Origin: Solirubrobacteraceae bacterium
GTDB taxonomy: Bacteria > Actinomycetota > Thermoleophilia > Solirubrobacterales > Solirubrobacteraceae
Direction of reading: 5' to 3'
Assembly (NCBI GenBank): GCA_030681525.1
Contig: JAUXSD010000211.1
Span: forward strand, 1-64,000
DNA length: 64,000 nt
A program made the position numbers and the translations under genes. This document shows, piece by piece, positions 24,442 to 35,054 of this stretch (its first letter is position 1; the number at the start of each line of letters is the position of its first letter). Below the pieces are notes generated by a model. That model saw only the letters and a list, made by a program, of their open reading frames with translations, was not told where the DNA came from and made no database searches.

Positions 24442-25479
24442 ATGGCACGAATCGGACTTCTGACAGGCGGCGGCGACTGCCCCGGCCTCAACCCCGTCAT
24501 CCGCGGAATCGTCCGCAAGGGGATCGACCACTACGGGCACGAGATCTTCGGCTTCCGCAAGGGCTGGAAGGGCGTGCTCGACAACGACGCGATCGAGCTG
24601 ACACGCGAGAACACGAGCGGCATCCTGCACAAGGGCGGCACGATCCTCGGCACCTCGCGCACGAACGTCTACAAGACCGACAACGGCGAGGAGCGCGTGC
24701 TGGCCTCGCTGAAGGAGCGCGGCATCGACGTGCTCATCCCGATCGGCGGCGACGACACCCTCGGCGTGGCGCGCAAGCTCTTCGAGGCGGGCTTTCCGAC
24801 CGTCGGCGTGCCCAAGACGATCGACAACGACCTCAACGCGACCGACTTCACGTTCGGCTTTCAGACCGCGGTGCAGATCGCCACGGAGGCGATCGACCGC
24901 CTGCACTCGACGGCCGAGTCACACGACCGCGTGATCATCTGCGAGGTCATGGGCCGCGACGCGGGCTGGATCGCCTGCTACTCCGGCATGGCCGGCGGCG
25001 CCGACGTCATCCTCGTCCCGGAGCGCCCGTTCGACCTCGACGACGTCTGCGGCCACATCACCCACCGCCACGAGACGACCGGCCGGACGTTCTCGATCGT
25101 CGTGGTCGCCGAGGGCGCGACGCCGGCCGAAGGCGGCGAGGCCGCGACCGCGGCGGACACCGTGGACTCCTTCGGCCACGCGCGGCTGGGCGGGATCGCC
25201 AACCAGCTCGAGACGCAGATCGAGGAGAAGACCGGCTACGAGTGCCGCGCCACGGTGCTCGGCCACATCCAGCGCGGCGGCTCGCCGATCGCCTTCGACC
25301 GCATCCTGGGGACGCGCTTCGGCGTCGCCGCGGTCGATGCCGCCTCCAACGGCGACTTCGGGAAGATGGTGGCGCTGCACGGCACCGCGATCGAGCTCGT
25401 GGCCCTCGAGGACGCGCTGAGCGAGCCGAAGCTGCTCGACGACTCGCTGTTCGAGACCGCGCAGGTCTTCTTCGGGTAG
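24442..25479 (+). CDS. 6-phosphofructokinase, predicted pyrophosphate-dependent
   Basis: 345 residues from ATG 24442; a nearby in-frame ATG at 24433 is possible. PFK family motifs: [11 protein letters not shown] at the N-terminus, [10 protein letters not shown] (102-110) and PKTIDND (124-130). ATP-dependent enzymes usually carry GGDGS and PGTIDND; the second Asp of GGDD and the Lys of PKTIDND are the residues that mark pyrophosphate-dependent enzymes. The prediction is therefore reversible PPi:fructose-6-phosphate phosphotransfer, usable in glycolysis and gluconeogenesis. It is followed closely by dtd. Confidence 0.88.
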   Translation: MARIGLLTGGGDCPGLNPVIRGIVRKGIDHYGHEIFGFRKGWKGVLDNDAIELTRENTSGILHKGGTILGTSRTNVYKTDNGEERVLASLKERGIDVLIPIGGDDTLGVARKLFEAGFPTVGVPKTIDNDLNATDFTFGFQTAVQIATEAIDRLHSTAESHDRVIICEVMGRDAGWIACYSGMAGGADVILVPERPFDLDDVCGHITHRHETTGRTFSIVVVAEGATPAEGGEAATAADTVDSFGHARLGGIANQLETQIEEKTGYECRATVLGHIQRGGSPIAFDRILGTRFGVAAVDAASNGDFGKMVALHGTAIELVALEDALSEPKLLDDSLFETAQVFFG

Positions 25480-25489
25480 TCGCCGCGCC

Positions 25490-25906
25490 GTGCGAGCGCT
25501 CGTGCAGCGGGTCTCGCGCGCGGAGGTCCGCGTCGACGGCGAGATCGTCGCGCGGATCGGCCCCGGGCTGCTCGTGCTGCTCGGGATCACGCACGACGAC
25601 GACGCGGCGCGCGCCGACCGGCTCGCCGACAAGGTCCGCGCGCTGCGCGTCTTCGCCGACGCCGAGGGACGGATGAACGAGCCGCTCGGCGAGCGAGAGG
25701 TGCTGTGCGTCAGCCAGTTCACGCTCTACGGCGACGCCCGCAGGGGCAACCGGCCGTCGTACGTGGCCGCCGCGCCGGGGTCCGTCGCCGAGCCGCTGTA
25801 CGAGCGCTTCCGCGCGCGGCTGGGCGCCCAGGGCGGGGTGTTCGGCGCCGCCATGGCCGTCGAGCTCGTCAACGACGGGCCGGTCACGCTCCTGCTCGAG
25901 GCCTGA
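25490..25906 (+). CDS. dtd: D-aminoacyl-tRNA deacylase
   Basis: 138 residues, slightly below the usual 145-150. It opens [18 protein letters not shown], with the active-site [15 protein letters not shown] around residue 78 and the cross-subunit Gly-Pro motif in [10 protein letters not shown] at the C-terminus. It hydrolyses D-amino acids, and Gly mischarged on tRNA(Ala), through the 2'-OH of the tRNA. GTG start, 10 nt after the phosphofructokinase. Confidence 0.93.
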   Translation: MRALVQRVSRAEVRVDGEIVARIGPGLLVLLGITHDDDAARADRLADKVRALRVFADAEGRMNEPLGEREVLCVSQFTLYGDARRGNRPSYVAAAPGSVAEPLYERFRARLGAQGGVFGAAMAVELVNDGPVTLLLEA

Positions 25907-25908
25907 CC

Positions 25909-25914
25909 TAGACT
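25909..25914 (+). promoter_or_regulatory. -10 box (TAGACT) for the 25922 gene
   Basis: TAGACT is a near-consensus actinobacterial -10 and ends exactly 7 nt before ATG 25922, so the transcript should be leaderless. Confidence 0.5.
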
Positions 25915-25921
25915 GCCCGCC

Positions 25922-26578
25922 ATGCCCGTCGAGCCCCGTTTCGTTCCGCGCTTCGTCGCCGAGCCTCCGCAGGAACCGCTGCCCTACGGTCGCTGGGCGG
26001 GAACGCTCGAGCGCCACTTCCTCGGCGCATGCGACGCGATCGACCTCGACGAGGACGAGGACATCGGCGATCCCGGCGAGATCGCGTTCTACCCCGACCG
26101 CACGTGGCACGGCCGGACGTTCGTCCCGGCGACGGCGCGCACGTCGAAGGGCTACGAGCTGTTCGGCTACGTCTCCTTCCGGCCCGCCACCGAGGACCGC
26201 GAGCCGACCGACTTCGACGCCGTCGCCGACTTCACCGAGGACACCGCCGACGCCAACCCCGGCTGGGAGCTCGACCTCTGCGACGAGGTCGTCGGCACCT
26301 GGCGCGGCGAGGGCGGCAAGACCGCGCACATGACGCTCGTCTGGGGTCGCCCGCTCGTCCCCGACGGCGCGATCGTCACCGCCGAGCTGGCCGACCTGAC
26401 CGTCGACCAGTGCGAGCTGGTCATGGAGCGCTTCACGCTGCTGGCGCCCGACGCCTACCGCGGCGACACGCTCGACGCCAAGCTCTACGACGCCAAGGGC
26501 CAGGAGATCGCGCGCGAGTCGCTCTACGAGGACGACGGCGAGGGCGACGAGGCCGCCGACGAGGACGAGGACGCGTAA
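25922..26578 (+). CDS. Acidic cytoplasmic protein, unknown function
   Basis: 218 residues, no signal peptide or membrane segment. The N-terminal part is Pro-rich (FVAEPPQEPLPYGRWAGTLERHF). The middle reads as beta-rich (GYELFGYVSFRP, WELDLCDEVVGTWRGEGGKTAHMTLVWGRP) and the C-terminus is a strongly acidic tail. No family was recognised. It has its own leaderless-type promoter and lies just upstream of a nitroreductase gene. Confidence 0.7.
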   Translation: MPVEPRFVPRFVAEPPQEPLPYGRWAGTLERHFLGACDAIDLDEDEDIGDPGEIAFYPDRTWHGRTFVPATARTSKGYELFGYVSFRPATEDREPTDFDAVADFTEDTADANPGWELDLCDEVVGTWRGEGGKTAHMTLVWGRPLVPDGAIVTAELADLTVDQCELVMERFTLLAPDAYRGDTLDAKLYDAKGQEIARESLYEDDGEGDEAADEDEDA

Positions 26579-26582
26579 CGCG

Positions 26583-27095
26583 GTGGAGCTCGAGCACGCG
26601 ATCCGCACGCGGCGCACGCACAAGGCCTACGGGCCCGAGCCGCTGGACCGCACCACGCTCGACGAGCTCTTCGAGCTGGCCCGCTGGGCGCCGAACCACA
26701 AGCTGACGAACCCGTGGCGCTTCCGCGTGCTCGGGCCGGCCGCGCTGGAGCGCCTCAAGGCGGCCGCCGGCGACCCGATCGCCGCCGCCAAGCTCGACCG
26801 CGCGCCGACGCTCGTGCTCGTGTCCGCGACCCAGACCGGCGATCCCGTCATGGACGAGGAGGACGTGCTCGCCGCCGCGACCGCGGCCTACGTCGTGCTG
26901 CTCGCCGCGCACGGCCGCGGGCTCGCCGGCTACTGGCGCACGCCCGGCGTCGTCCGCACCCCGGCGGGGCGGGCCGCGCTCGGCGTCCCCGAGGACGAGC
27001 GCGTCCTCGGGCTGCTGCATCTGGGCCATCCGCGCCAGGAGCCGCGGGTGCCCGAACGAGCGCCGGTGCAGGACGTCGTCAGCTACCTGGAGTGA
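26583..27095 (+). CDS. Nitroreductase-family flavoprotein
   Basis: 170 residues from GTG 26583. N-terminal FMN-binding RTRRTHKAYGPEPLDR, then ELARWAPNHKLTNPWRFRV, and the C-terminal GLLHLGHPRQEPRVPER in the usual FMN phosphate/dimer region. It resembles the compact YdjA-like nitroreductases. It reduces nitro, quinone or other electrophilic groups with NAD(P)H; the physiological substrate is unknown. It starts 4 nt after the acidic orphan's stop. Confidence 0.87.
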   Translation: MELEHAIRTRRTHKAYGPEPLDRTTLDELFELARWAPNHKLTNPWRFRVLGPAALERLKAAAGDPIAAAKLDRAPTLVLVSATQTGDPVMDEEDVLAAATAAYVVLLAAHGRGLAGYWRTPGVVRTPAGRAALGVPEDERVLGLLHLGHPRQEPRVPERAPVQDVVSYLE

Positions 27096-27243
27096 TGTGA
27101 CCCCGCGGGCTGCGTCAGCTGAACGTCTGTGTGCATCTCAAGCGCGGCCCGGGGCACAGGAGTACGCTGAACGCGCCAGATCGGGTAGAGGACACCAGTC
27201 GCCTCGGCACATCGCCGGGGCCTGTCGAGGAGGACTTCTAGGT

Positions 27244-28929
27244 ATGCAAAGGACCCTGAGAGGCATGTTGTGCCTCACGTTCGCGTGCGCAGCCACACTG
27301 GGGCTCGCGGCGTGTGGTGGCGACGACGACGACGGCGGCACGTCGACCGGCGGTGCCGCGGCGACCGACGACGGCGCAGGCAAGACCGGCGGCACGATCT
27401 CCACCGCCTACACCTCGTTCCCCGATTACCTCGATCCTGCGCTGTCCTACACGCAGGAGGGCTGGCAGTCGATGTGGACCGTCTACACCCCCCTGCTGAC
27501 CTACAAGCACGAAGAGGGCGCCGAGGGCGCGACCGTCGTGCCCGGTCTGGCCGAGGCGATGCCCGAGATCTCCGAGGACGGCAAGACCTACAAGCTCAAG
27601 CTGCGCTCCGGCCTGAAGTACTCCGACGGCAAGGCCGTCAAGGCCTCGGACTTCGAGCACACGATCAAGCGCGTACTGAACCTCGAGTCCGGCGGATCGT
27701 CCTTCTACCAGGTCATCGAGGGCGCCGAGAAGTACCTCAAGGACGGCAAGGCGCGCGCCGACATCTCGGGCATCGTCACCGACGACGCGACGGGCGACAT
27801 CACGATCAACCTGACCGAGGCCGACGGACGCTTCCCGTACATCCTGGCGATGAACTTCGCCGGCATCGTGCCGAGCGACACGCCGTTCGAGAACCAGACG
27901 AAGAACCCTCCGGTCGGCGTCGGGCCGTACAAGTTCGAGAACGTGCGCATCAACCGCGGCTACGACCTCGTCAAGGTGGCCGACTTCAACGTGCCCGACC
28001 AGGCGGTCGGCAAGGCGGACACGCTCAGGGTCTCGATCATCAAGAACCGCCGCCGGCAGACGCAGGACACGATCCAGAACAAGATCGACTACATGAACGA
28101 CCCGCCGGCGCCCGACCAGCTGCGTGACGTGCGTGCGGAGTACACGGACAAGCGCTACAAGGAGTTCGTCACGAACTCGACGTATTACTACTTCCTCAAC
28201 AACGACATCGCTCCGTTCAACAAGCCCGAGGCGCGCCAGGCCGTCAACATCGCGGTCGACAAGCGCTCCCTGGCCCGCCTGTTCGGCGGCCTGCTCGAGC
28301 CCGGCTGCAACTTCCTGCCGCCCGGCATGAAGGGCTACGAGAAGATCGATCCCTGTCCGTGGGGCGATCCGACCGCGGCACCGGACATCGCGAAGGCCAA
28401 GCAGCTCGTCCAGGACTCCGGCACCGCGGGTCAGACCGTGACGGTGTTCGGCAACGACGAGCCGGAGTCCAAGTCGCTGGCGGAGTACCTGTCCGACGTC
28501 CTCAACGACATCGGCTACAAGGCGCGTCCGCGGATCATCGAGGGGTCGGTGTACTTCACGACGATCGGCAACCAGAAGACGAAGGCGCATGCCGGCTTCG
28601 CCAACTGGTTCCAGGACTTCCCGCACCCGGGCAACTTCATGTTCCTCGTGGACGGGGACTCGATCCAGGCGACGAACAACCAGAACTTCGGAAACGTCAA
28701 CAACTCCGAGGTCAACCAGATCCTGGACGAGGCCAACAAGAACGCGGACATCGACGAGGTCGCCGATGACTACGCCCGCGCCGACCGGCTGATCGTCGAG
28801 GGCGCGCACGTCGTCCCGTACGGCCACCGCAAGCTCACGGTGTTCTACTCCGACCGGGTGGACTTCGAGAACTGCACCTCGTGGCACCCCGTGTACAACC
28901 TCGACTTCACGCAGCTCTGCCTGAAGTAG
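27244..28929 (+). CDS. Peptide ABC transporter substrate-binding lipoprotein (SBP family 5)
   Basis: 561 residues from ATG 27244. An upstream GAGGAGG lies about 11 nt before the start; the ORF-track start at 27097 has no site. A lipoprotein signal ends in GLAACGG with Cys at about residue 24. The mature protein has the DppA/OppA fold: FPDYLDPALSYTQEG, GLAEAMPEISEDGKTYKLKLR, then FNKPEARQAVNIAVDKRSL. It should bind oligopeptides or similar solutes outside the membrane. It heads an operon with both permeases and both ATPases. The 148-nt leader has a CCTCG/CGAGG stem around the ribosome site. Confidence 0.9.
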   Translation: MQRTLRGMLCLTFACAATLGLAACGGDDDDGGTSTGGAAATDDGAGKTGGTISTAYTSFPDYLDPALSYTQEGWQSMWTVYTPLLTYKHEEGAEGATVVPGLAEAMPEISEDGKTYKLKLRSGLKYSDGKAVKASDFEHTIKRVLNLESGGSSFYQVIEGAEKYLKDGKARADISGIVTDDATGDITINLTEADGRFPYILAMNFAGIVPSDTPFENQTKNPPVGVGPYKFENVRINRGYDLVKVADFNVPDQAVGKADTLRVSIIKNRRRQTQDTIQNKIDYMNDPPAPDQLRDVRAEYTDKRYKEFVTNSTYYYFLNNDIAPFNKPEARQAVNIAVDKRSLARLFGGLLEPGCNFLPPGMKGYEKIDPCPWGDPTAAPDIAKAKQLVQDSGTAGQTVTVFGNDEPESKSLAEYLSDVLNDIGYKARPRIIEGSVYFTTIGNQKTKAHAGFANWFQDFPHPGNFMFLVDGDSIQATNNQNFGNVNNSEVNQILDEANKNADIDEVADDYARADRLIVEGAHVVPYGHRKLTVFYSDRVDFENCTSWHPVYNLDFTQLCLK

Positions 28930-28979
28930 TGCGTGAAACCCGGCGATCGGTGACCGTGGCCAGCTGAGGCCTGACCGCG

Positions 28980-30020
28980 ATGTCGATCGCCGACTCATCC
29001 GTCTCGTCAGATCTGTCCCCCGTCGTCGACGGGGGACAGATCGAGGCGGCGCCCGGCCCCGGGATCAGCCCCGGGGCGCTGGCGCTGCGCAGGCTGCGGC
29101 GCAATCGCGCGGCGCTGGCCTTCGGAGCGCTGTTCATCGTCCTCGTCGGCCTGGCGCTGGCCGCGCCCCTGTACGCGGACATCGCCGGCACCACGCCGGC
29201 CAAGAACCACCTGTCGGACACGATCGTCGTGGACGGCAAGCAGCAGCAGGTCGTCACGTTCGACGGCGTGCCGATCAACCCGACGTGGCAGAAGAAATTC
29301 TTCTTCGGCGCCGACACGAACGGTCGTGACGTCGCCGTGCGCCTGCTCTACGGGGCGCGCAACTCGCTGTTCATCGGCATCACCGCCGCGCTGATCACGA
29401 CCTTTCTGGCCGTGCTGCTCGGGACGCTGGCGGGCTACTTCCGCGGGTGGGTGGACGCGGTCATCTCGCGCAGCCTCGACGTCCTGTGGGCGTTTCCCGT
29501 CCTGCTGCTGGGCGTCGCGCTCGGCGTCGCGCTCGCGCTCGGCGGCCTGAAGATCGGCCCGCTGGAGATCCAGGGCGACTCGAAATGGATCCCGACGCTC
29601 ATCATCGGGGTCGTCGGCGTCGTCTACCTCGCGCGGCCGGTCCGCGGCCAGGTGCTGTCGCTGCGCGAGAAGGAGTTCGTCGAGGCCGCACGCGCGCAGG
29701 GCGCCGGGCCGATCCGGATCATGGTCGGCGAGCTGCTGCCGAACCTCGCCTCGACGCTGCTCGTCTTCTTTCCGCTGCTCGTGGCCAACTCGATCCTGCT
29801 CGAGGCGGCGCTGTCGTTCCTCGGCGCCGGTGTGCAGCCGCCCGAGCCGTCGTGGGGCACGATGCTCGCGGAGGGCATCACCCTGCTGGCGACCTCGCCG
29901 CACCTGACGATCGTGCCCGGCCTCATGCTCGTGCTCACGGTCCTGTCGCTGAACATCTTCGGCGACGGCGTGCGCGACGCGCTCGACCCCCGCGCCAAGG
30001 TCCGGCTGGAGCACAGCTAG
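28980..30020 (+). CDS. Peptide ABC transporter permease (DppC/OppC type)
   Basis: 346 residues. A variable cytoplasmic N-terminus of about 40 residues precedes LRRLRRNRAALAFGALFIVL, the first helix and a periplasmic loop. The binding-protein-dependent transport domain follows, with the ATPase-coupling EAA loop EFVEAARAQGAGPIRIMVGELLPN. The OppC-type C-terminus (SFLGAGVQPPEPSWGTML, RDALDPR) is complete. An exact 33-bp palindrome lies within codons 11-21. Gene order is permease C before B, reversed from many opp operons. Confidence 0.9.
   Translation: MSIADSSVSSDLSPVVDGGQIEAAPGPGISPGALALRRLRRNRAALAFGALFIVLVGLALAAPLYADIAGTTPAKNHLSDTIVVDGKQQQVVTFDGVPINPTWQKKFFFGADTNGRDVAVRLLYGARNSLFIGITAALITTFLAVLLGTLAGYFRGWVDAVISRSLDVLWAFPVLLLGVALGVALALGGLKIGPLEIQGDSKWIPTLIIGVVGVVYLARPVRGQVLSLREKEFVEAARAQGAGPIRIMVGELLPNLASTLLVFFPLLVANSILLEAALSFLGAGVQPPEPSWGTMLAEGITLLATSPHLTIVPGLMLVLTVLSLNIFGDGVRDALDPRAKVRLEHS
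29010..29042. repeat. Perfect 33-bp palindrome inside the permease coding sequence
   Basis: GATCTGTCCCCCGTCG, one T, then the exact reverse complement: 16-bp perfect arms with a 1-nt centre. It encodes SDLSPVVDGGQI in the variable N-terminus of the permease, 30 nt after the start codon. In RNA it would form a very stable stem near the initiation region. Confidence 0.85.
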
Positions 30021-30966
30021 TGGGCCGCTTCGTCATCCGCCGGATCGTCGGGATGGTGATCGTGATGTTCGCGGTCTCCGTGCTGACCTTCCTGATCTTC
30101 AACGTCATCCCCAACGGCGACCCCGCCGACCGGATGGCGGGCAAGAACTCCACGCCCGCGCAGATCGAGGCGATCAAGAAGGAGTGGGGCTTCGACCAGC
30201 CGGTCTACACGCAGTACCTGACGACGATGGAGAAGGTCGCCACCGGCGACCTCATCTCCTACGCCAACCAGACCAACGTCGTCGACGAGATCAAGCGCGG
30301 CATCCCGCGGACGTTCGCGCTGGCGATCGGCGCCGCGTTGCTGTGGTTTGCCATGGGCACCGCGCTGGGCCTCTACACGGCGATGCGCGCGGGGCGCTGG
30401 ACGGACACGCTCGTCACCGTGCTCGCGCTCATCGGCGTCTCGATGCCGGTGTTCTGGCTCGGCGCGCTGGCGAGCTACTACCTGGGCTTCAAGGCGGGGC
30501 TGTTCCCCAACGGCGGCTACTCGGAGATCGGCGAGGCCGGGCTGTGGGAGTGGGTCAAGCACATGATCCTGCCCTGGACGGTGCTGGCGACGCTGTTCAT
30601 CGGCGTCTACTCGCGCGTGCTGCGCTCCAACGTGCTGGACACGATCAACGACGACTACGTGCGCACGGCGCGGGCGAAGGGGCTGACCGAGCGGCGCGTG
30701 ATGATCCACCACGTCCTGCGCAACTCGCTGATTCCGATCGTGACGCTGTGGGGCCTGGACTTCGGCGCGGTGCTCGGCGGCGGCGCGATCCTCACCGAGA
30801 CCGTCTTCGACCTGCAGGGGGTCGGCCAGTACTTCGCGGAGTCGATCGGCCAGCTCGACGTCCCGCCGGTGCTGGCCGTGACGATGTTCGGCGCGTTCTT
30901 CATCGTGCTGCTCAACACGCTCGTCGACATCGTCTACGCCGCGCTGGACCCGCGGATCCGCCTGTC

Positions 30967-30970
<4 letters not shown>
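30020..30970 (+). CDS. Peptide ABC transporter permease (DppB/OppB type)
   Basis: 316 residues from GTG 30020, whose G ends the previous TAG. Six membrane helices in the OppB pattern: FVIRRIVGMVIVMFAVSVLTFLIF, a periplasmic segment with the DPADRMAGKN motif, the EAA loop DYVRTARAKGLTERRVMIHHVLRN and ALDPRIRL at the end. It pairs with the DppC-type permease. It overlaps the next ATPase gene by 4 nt (ATGA). Confidence 0.92.
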
Positions 30971-33154
<2,184 letters not shown>

Positions 33155-33164
<10 letters not shown>

Positions 33165-33227
33165 CTCAGTGGACAGAGCGACCGCCTCCTAAGCGGTAGG
33201 CCGCAGGTTCGACTCCTGCCTGGGGCA
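33155..33227 (+). tRNA. tRNA-Arg (anticodon CCT)
   Basis: A complete cloverleaf can be drawn: acceptor GCCCCAG with CTGGGGC, D-stem GCTC/GAGC, anticodon stem ACCGC/GCGGT around loop CTCCTAA (anticodon CCT, reading AGG), T-stem GCAGG/CCTGC with loop TTCGACT, and discriminator A; 73 nt. CCA is not encoded. Its first 10 nt overlap the end of the upstream ATPase gene, and the Fic remnant begins directly after it. Confidence 0.95.
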
Positions 33228-33566
33228 TGCGCCGAAAGGGCCGCCGCCGGCGCGGACGTCCGCATCTCGGCGATCCGTCGGATCGTGAACATGATCGAGA
33301 CGGACCGGCAGAAGATCCACGGCATGGGTCGGGGCGCAGCCACAGCGCACCGCGTACACGACCACGCCGCGAGATATGTGGTCATCCGCCCCGCCGCTAC
33401 CGCTCGCTCTCTTGTGCTGACCGATCCTCCGGTCTACGCCGCCATCAGTCGCCTCGAGGAGGCCGGCATCCTCCGGGGGGTCACGGGGCGCCAGCGCGGC
33501 AAGATCTACGTCGACGATCGCTACCTCGCACTGCTCAACGAGGGCACCGAGCCGCAGTCGACTTGA
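33228..33566 (+). pseudogene. 3' remnant of a Fic-family gene, directly after tRNA-Arg
   Basis: The plus-strand frame from just after the tRNA reads AERAAAGADVRISAIRR, then TDRQKIHGMGRGAATAHRVH, and ends with a winged-helix segment containing TDPPVYAAISRLEEAGIL and VTGRQRGKIYVDDRYLALLNEGTEP. This is the characteristic C-terminal helical plus wHTH part of actinobacterial Fic/DOC proteins (AMP transferases). The whole Fic domain with HPFxxGNGR is missing, and there is no proper start codon beyond ATG 33285/33291. The remnant begins within a few bases of the tRNA 3' end, suggesting truncation by recombination at the tRNA. Confidence 0.7.
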
Positions 33567-33616
33567 GGTCGCCGATGCAAGCCGGTCGGAGTTGATCCAT
33601 GGCTGCGCGCGCGAGG

Positions 33617-34816
33617 TCAGCCGCGCGCCCGCGCGGTCAGCACGCGCGACGGCTTGCTGACGGCCTTGATGTCCGTCGCCAGCCGCGCCGCTACGCCGAT
33701 ATGCCTCGGGCCACCGCGCAGCAGGACGGCGACCCGCGTGACCCGGTGGCGCGGACGGGCGATGCTGATCCGCTGCGTCGGGCCGGTGATCTGCCGCGTC
33801 ACCCGCACGAGCGCCATGTTGTGCTTCAGCAGGCTGATGCGCGCCTCGCGGGGCTCGTCGGACTGCAGGTCCAGGCGCACGTGCACGCGCGAGCGCGTCA
33901 CCCGCTCGACGGTGACCCGCAGCGACGCGGCCGGGTCGACCCCCGGCGTCGAGAAGTCCCACGACAGCGCGAAGGGGTGCGGCGTGACCGTGCCGTCCTC
34001 GGCCCGGCCGGCGACCGTGCCGCTGACGGCCGCGACGTAGGTCGTGCCGTAGCGCAGCGGGCGGCGCGGGATGAGCACGATCCCGCCCCGCAGCACGCGC
34101 TCGCGCGTCTGCACGATGACATCGACCGGGGGGCGCCCGGCGGCCGCCACCGTGGCGCTGTCGACGTCGACGCCGGCGATCGTCGCCCACGGGCCGTTGA
34201 ACTGGACGGAGATGTTGAAGCCGGTCGGTGTGCGGCCGTCGTTGTTGGGGACGGCGTCGCAGGGGTTGGGGATCTCCCGGCAGTCGAAGCTCGGCGCGAC
34301 GCCGCGCTGGCCTCGGACCGGATAGGTGTACGCCGTCAGCGCCGGCGTCCGCAGGGTGGCGTCGAGCGCCGTCGCCTGCATGCAGCTCAGGCCGAACTCG
34401 CTCCAGAACCCGCTGGCGGCGAGGCGCGGCTCCAGCAGCGCGAGGCGGTGGTAGGGCGCCGGCTCCCACGGTGCGACGCCGGCCGTCGGCGCCTCCTCGT
34501 AGGCGAGCACGCTCGCGCGCGCCGCGCGATCGCCGGACTCGCTGTAGCCCGGCAGCGACGGCTTCTCCCGGTGCCCGCGCTCGGTCGGGTTGAGCCGGTA
34601 GTAGGAGGCGTGGCTGCGGCACTGGCGGCTGAGCGACGCGTCGTGCGCGACCGGCGGCACGCCGACCATCGAGCGCCAGGCGTTCAGCTGGTCGATCGCC
34701 GCATCGGGCGACGGGGCCGACGCCGCGCGCGCCGGCGCGGCGCCGCCCAGCAGGCCGAGCAGCACGCATCCGAGCAGCACGCAGCGTCGCGCCCGCCAGC
34801 CCCCGTACACATCCAT
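33617..34816 (-). CDS. Secreted CAP/SCP-domain protein
   Basis: 399 residues from ATG 34816. A signal peptide (CVLLGCVLLGLLGGAAPARA) leads into a CAP-like domain: AIDQLNAWRSMVGVPPVAHDASLSRQCRSHASYYRLN, then APYHRLALLEPRLAASGFW. Folds of this type occur in extracellular nucleases, lipid binders and cell-wall proteins. A second part contains an Ig-like beta segment (VLIPRRPLRYGTTYVAAVSGTVAG) and the tail is basic. Paired Cys suggest disulfides. The start is 6 nt after a TAGCGT box. Confidence 0.78.
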   Translation of the reverse strand: MDVYGGWRARRCVLLGCVLLGLLGGAAPARAASAPSPDAAIDQLNAWRSMVGVPPVAHDASLSRQCRSHASYYRLNPTERGHREKPSLPGYSESGDRAARASVLAYEEAPTAGVAPWEPAPYHRLALLEPRLAASGFWSEFGLSCMQATALDATLRTPALTAYTYPVRGQRGVAPSFDCREIPNPCDAVPNNDGRTPTGFNISVQFNGPWATIAGVDVDSATVAAAGRPPVDVIVQTRERVLRGGIVLIPRRPLRYGTTYVAAVSGTVAGRAEDGTVTPHPFALSWDFSTPGVDPAASLRVTVERVTRSRVHVRLDLQSDEPREARISLLKHNMALVRVTRQITGPTQRISIARPRHRVTRVAVLLRGGPRHIGVAARLATDIKAVSKPSRVLTARARG

Positions 34817-34822
34817 GGGCAG

Positions 34823-34828
34823 ACGCTA
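34823..34828 (-). promoter_or_regulatory. -10 box (TAGCGT, minus strand) for the CAP-domain gene
   Basis: TAGCGT on the minus strand ends 6 nt before the ATG at 34816, a leaderless-type arrangement. Confidence 0.4.
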
Positions 34829-34981
34829 TAGGCACGCTACATCTAGCGGGGGAAAGTTTTCGTCGCGCACGGCGCGGGACGCCGTCAGCGCCGCCGCAAC
34901 TCCCCCCGGCCGACGCGCTGCGCGAGATCGGCGCGAACACGGTGCGCGCCCACAGCGAGTCGGTCTCGAACCAGCGGGTTC

Positions 34982-35020
34982 TGACGCGCCGGGTACGGAT
35001 ATCGCACCTGGTGCGTCATC
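34982..35020. repeat. Dispersed palindromic element, copy B
   Basis: The left arm TGACGCGCCGGGT is identical to copy A; the right arm ACCTGGTGCGTCA pairs with two G-U wobbles, around a GGATATCG centre. It lies 35 nt beyond the stop of the minus-strand carboxypeptidase gene, so it may end that transcript. The rest of the 34817-35054 gap shows only the CAP-gene promoter. Confidence 0.6.
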
Positions 35021-35054
35021 ACCGTCCACGTTGCGGCCGCCGATCCTTCCGGTG

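Noticed and set aside
27096-27243. Attenuator or riboswitch in the leader of the peptide-binding protein
   Set aside because: A CCTCG/CGAGG stem touches the ribosome site but has a large loop and no known aptamer core; too weak to list as a feature.
33189-34940. 583-codon minus-strand ORF covering the tRNA and Fic region
   Set aside because: It is the CAP-domain region in a wrong frame and reads through a tRNA gene; the in-frame CAP protein is 33617..34816.
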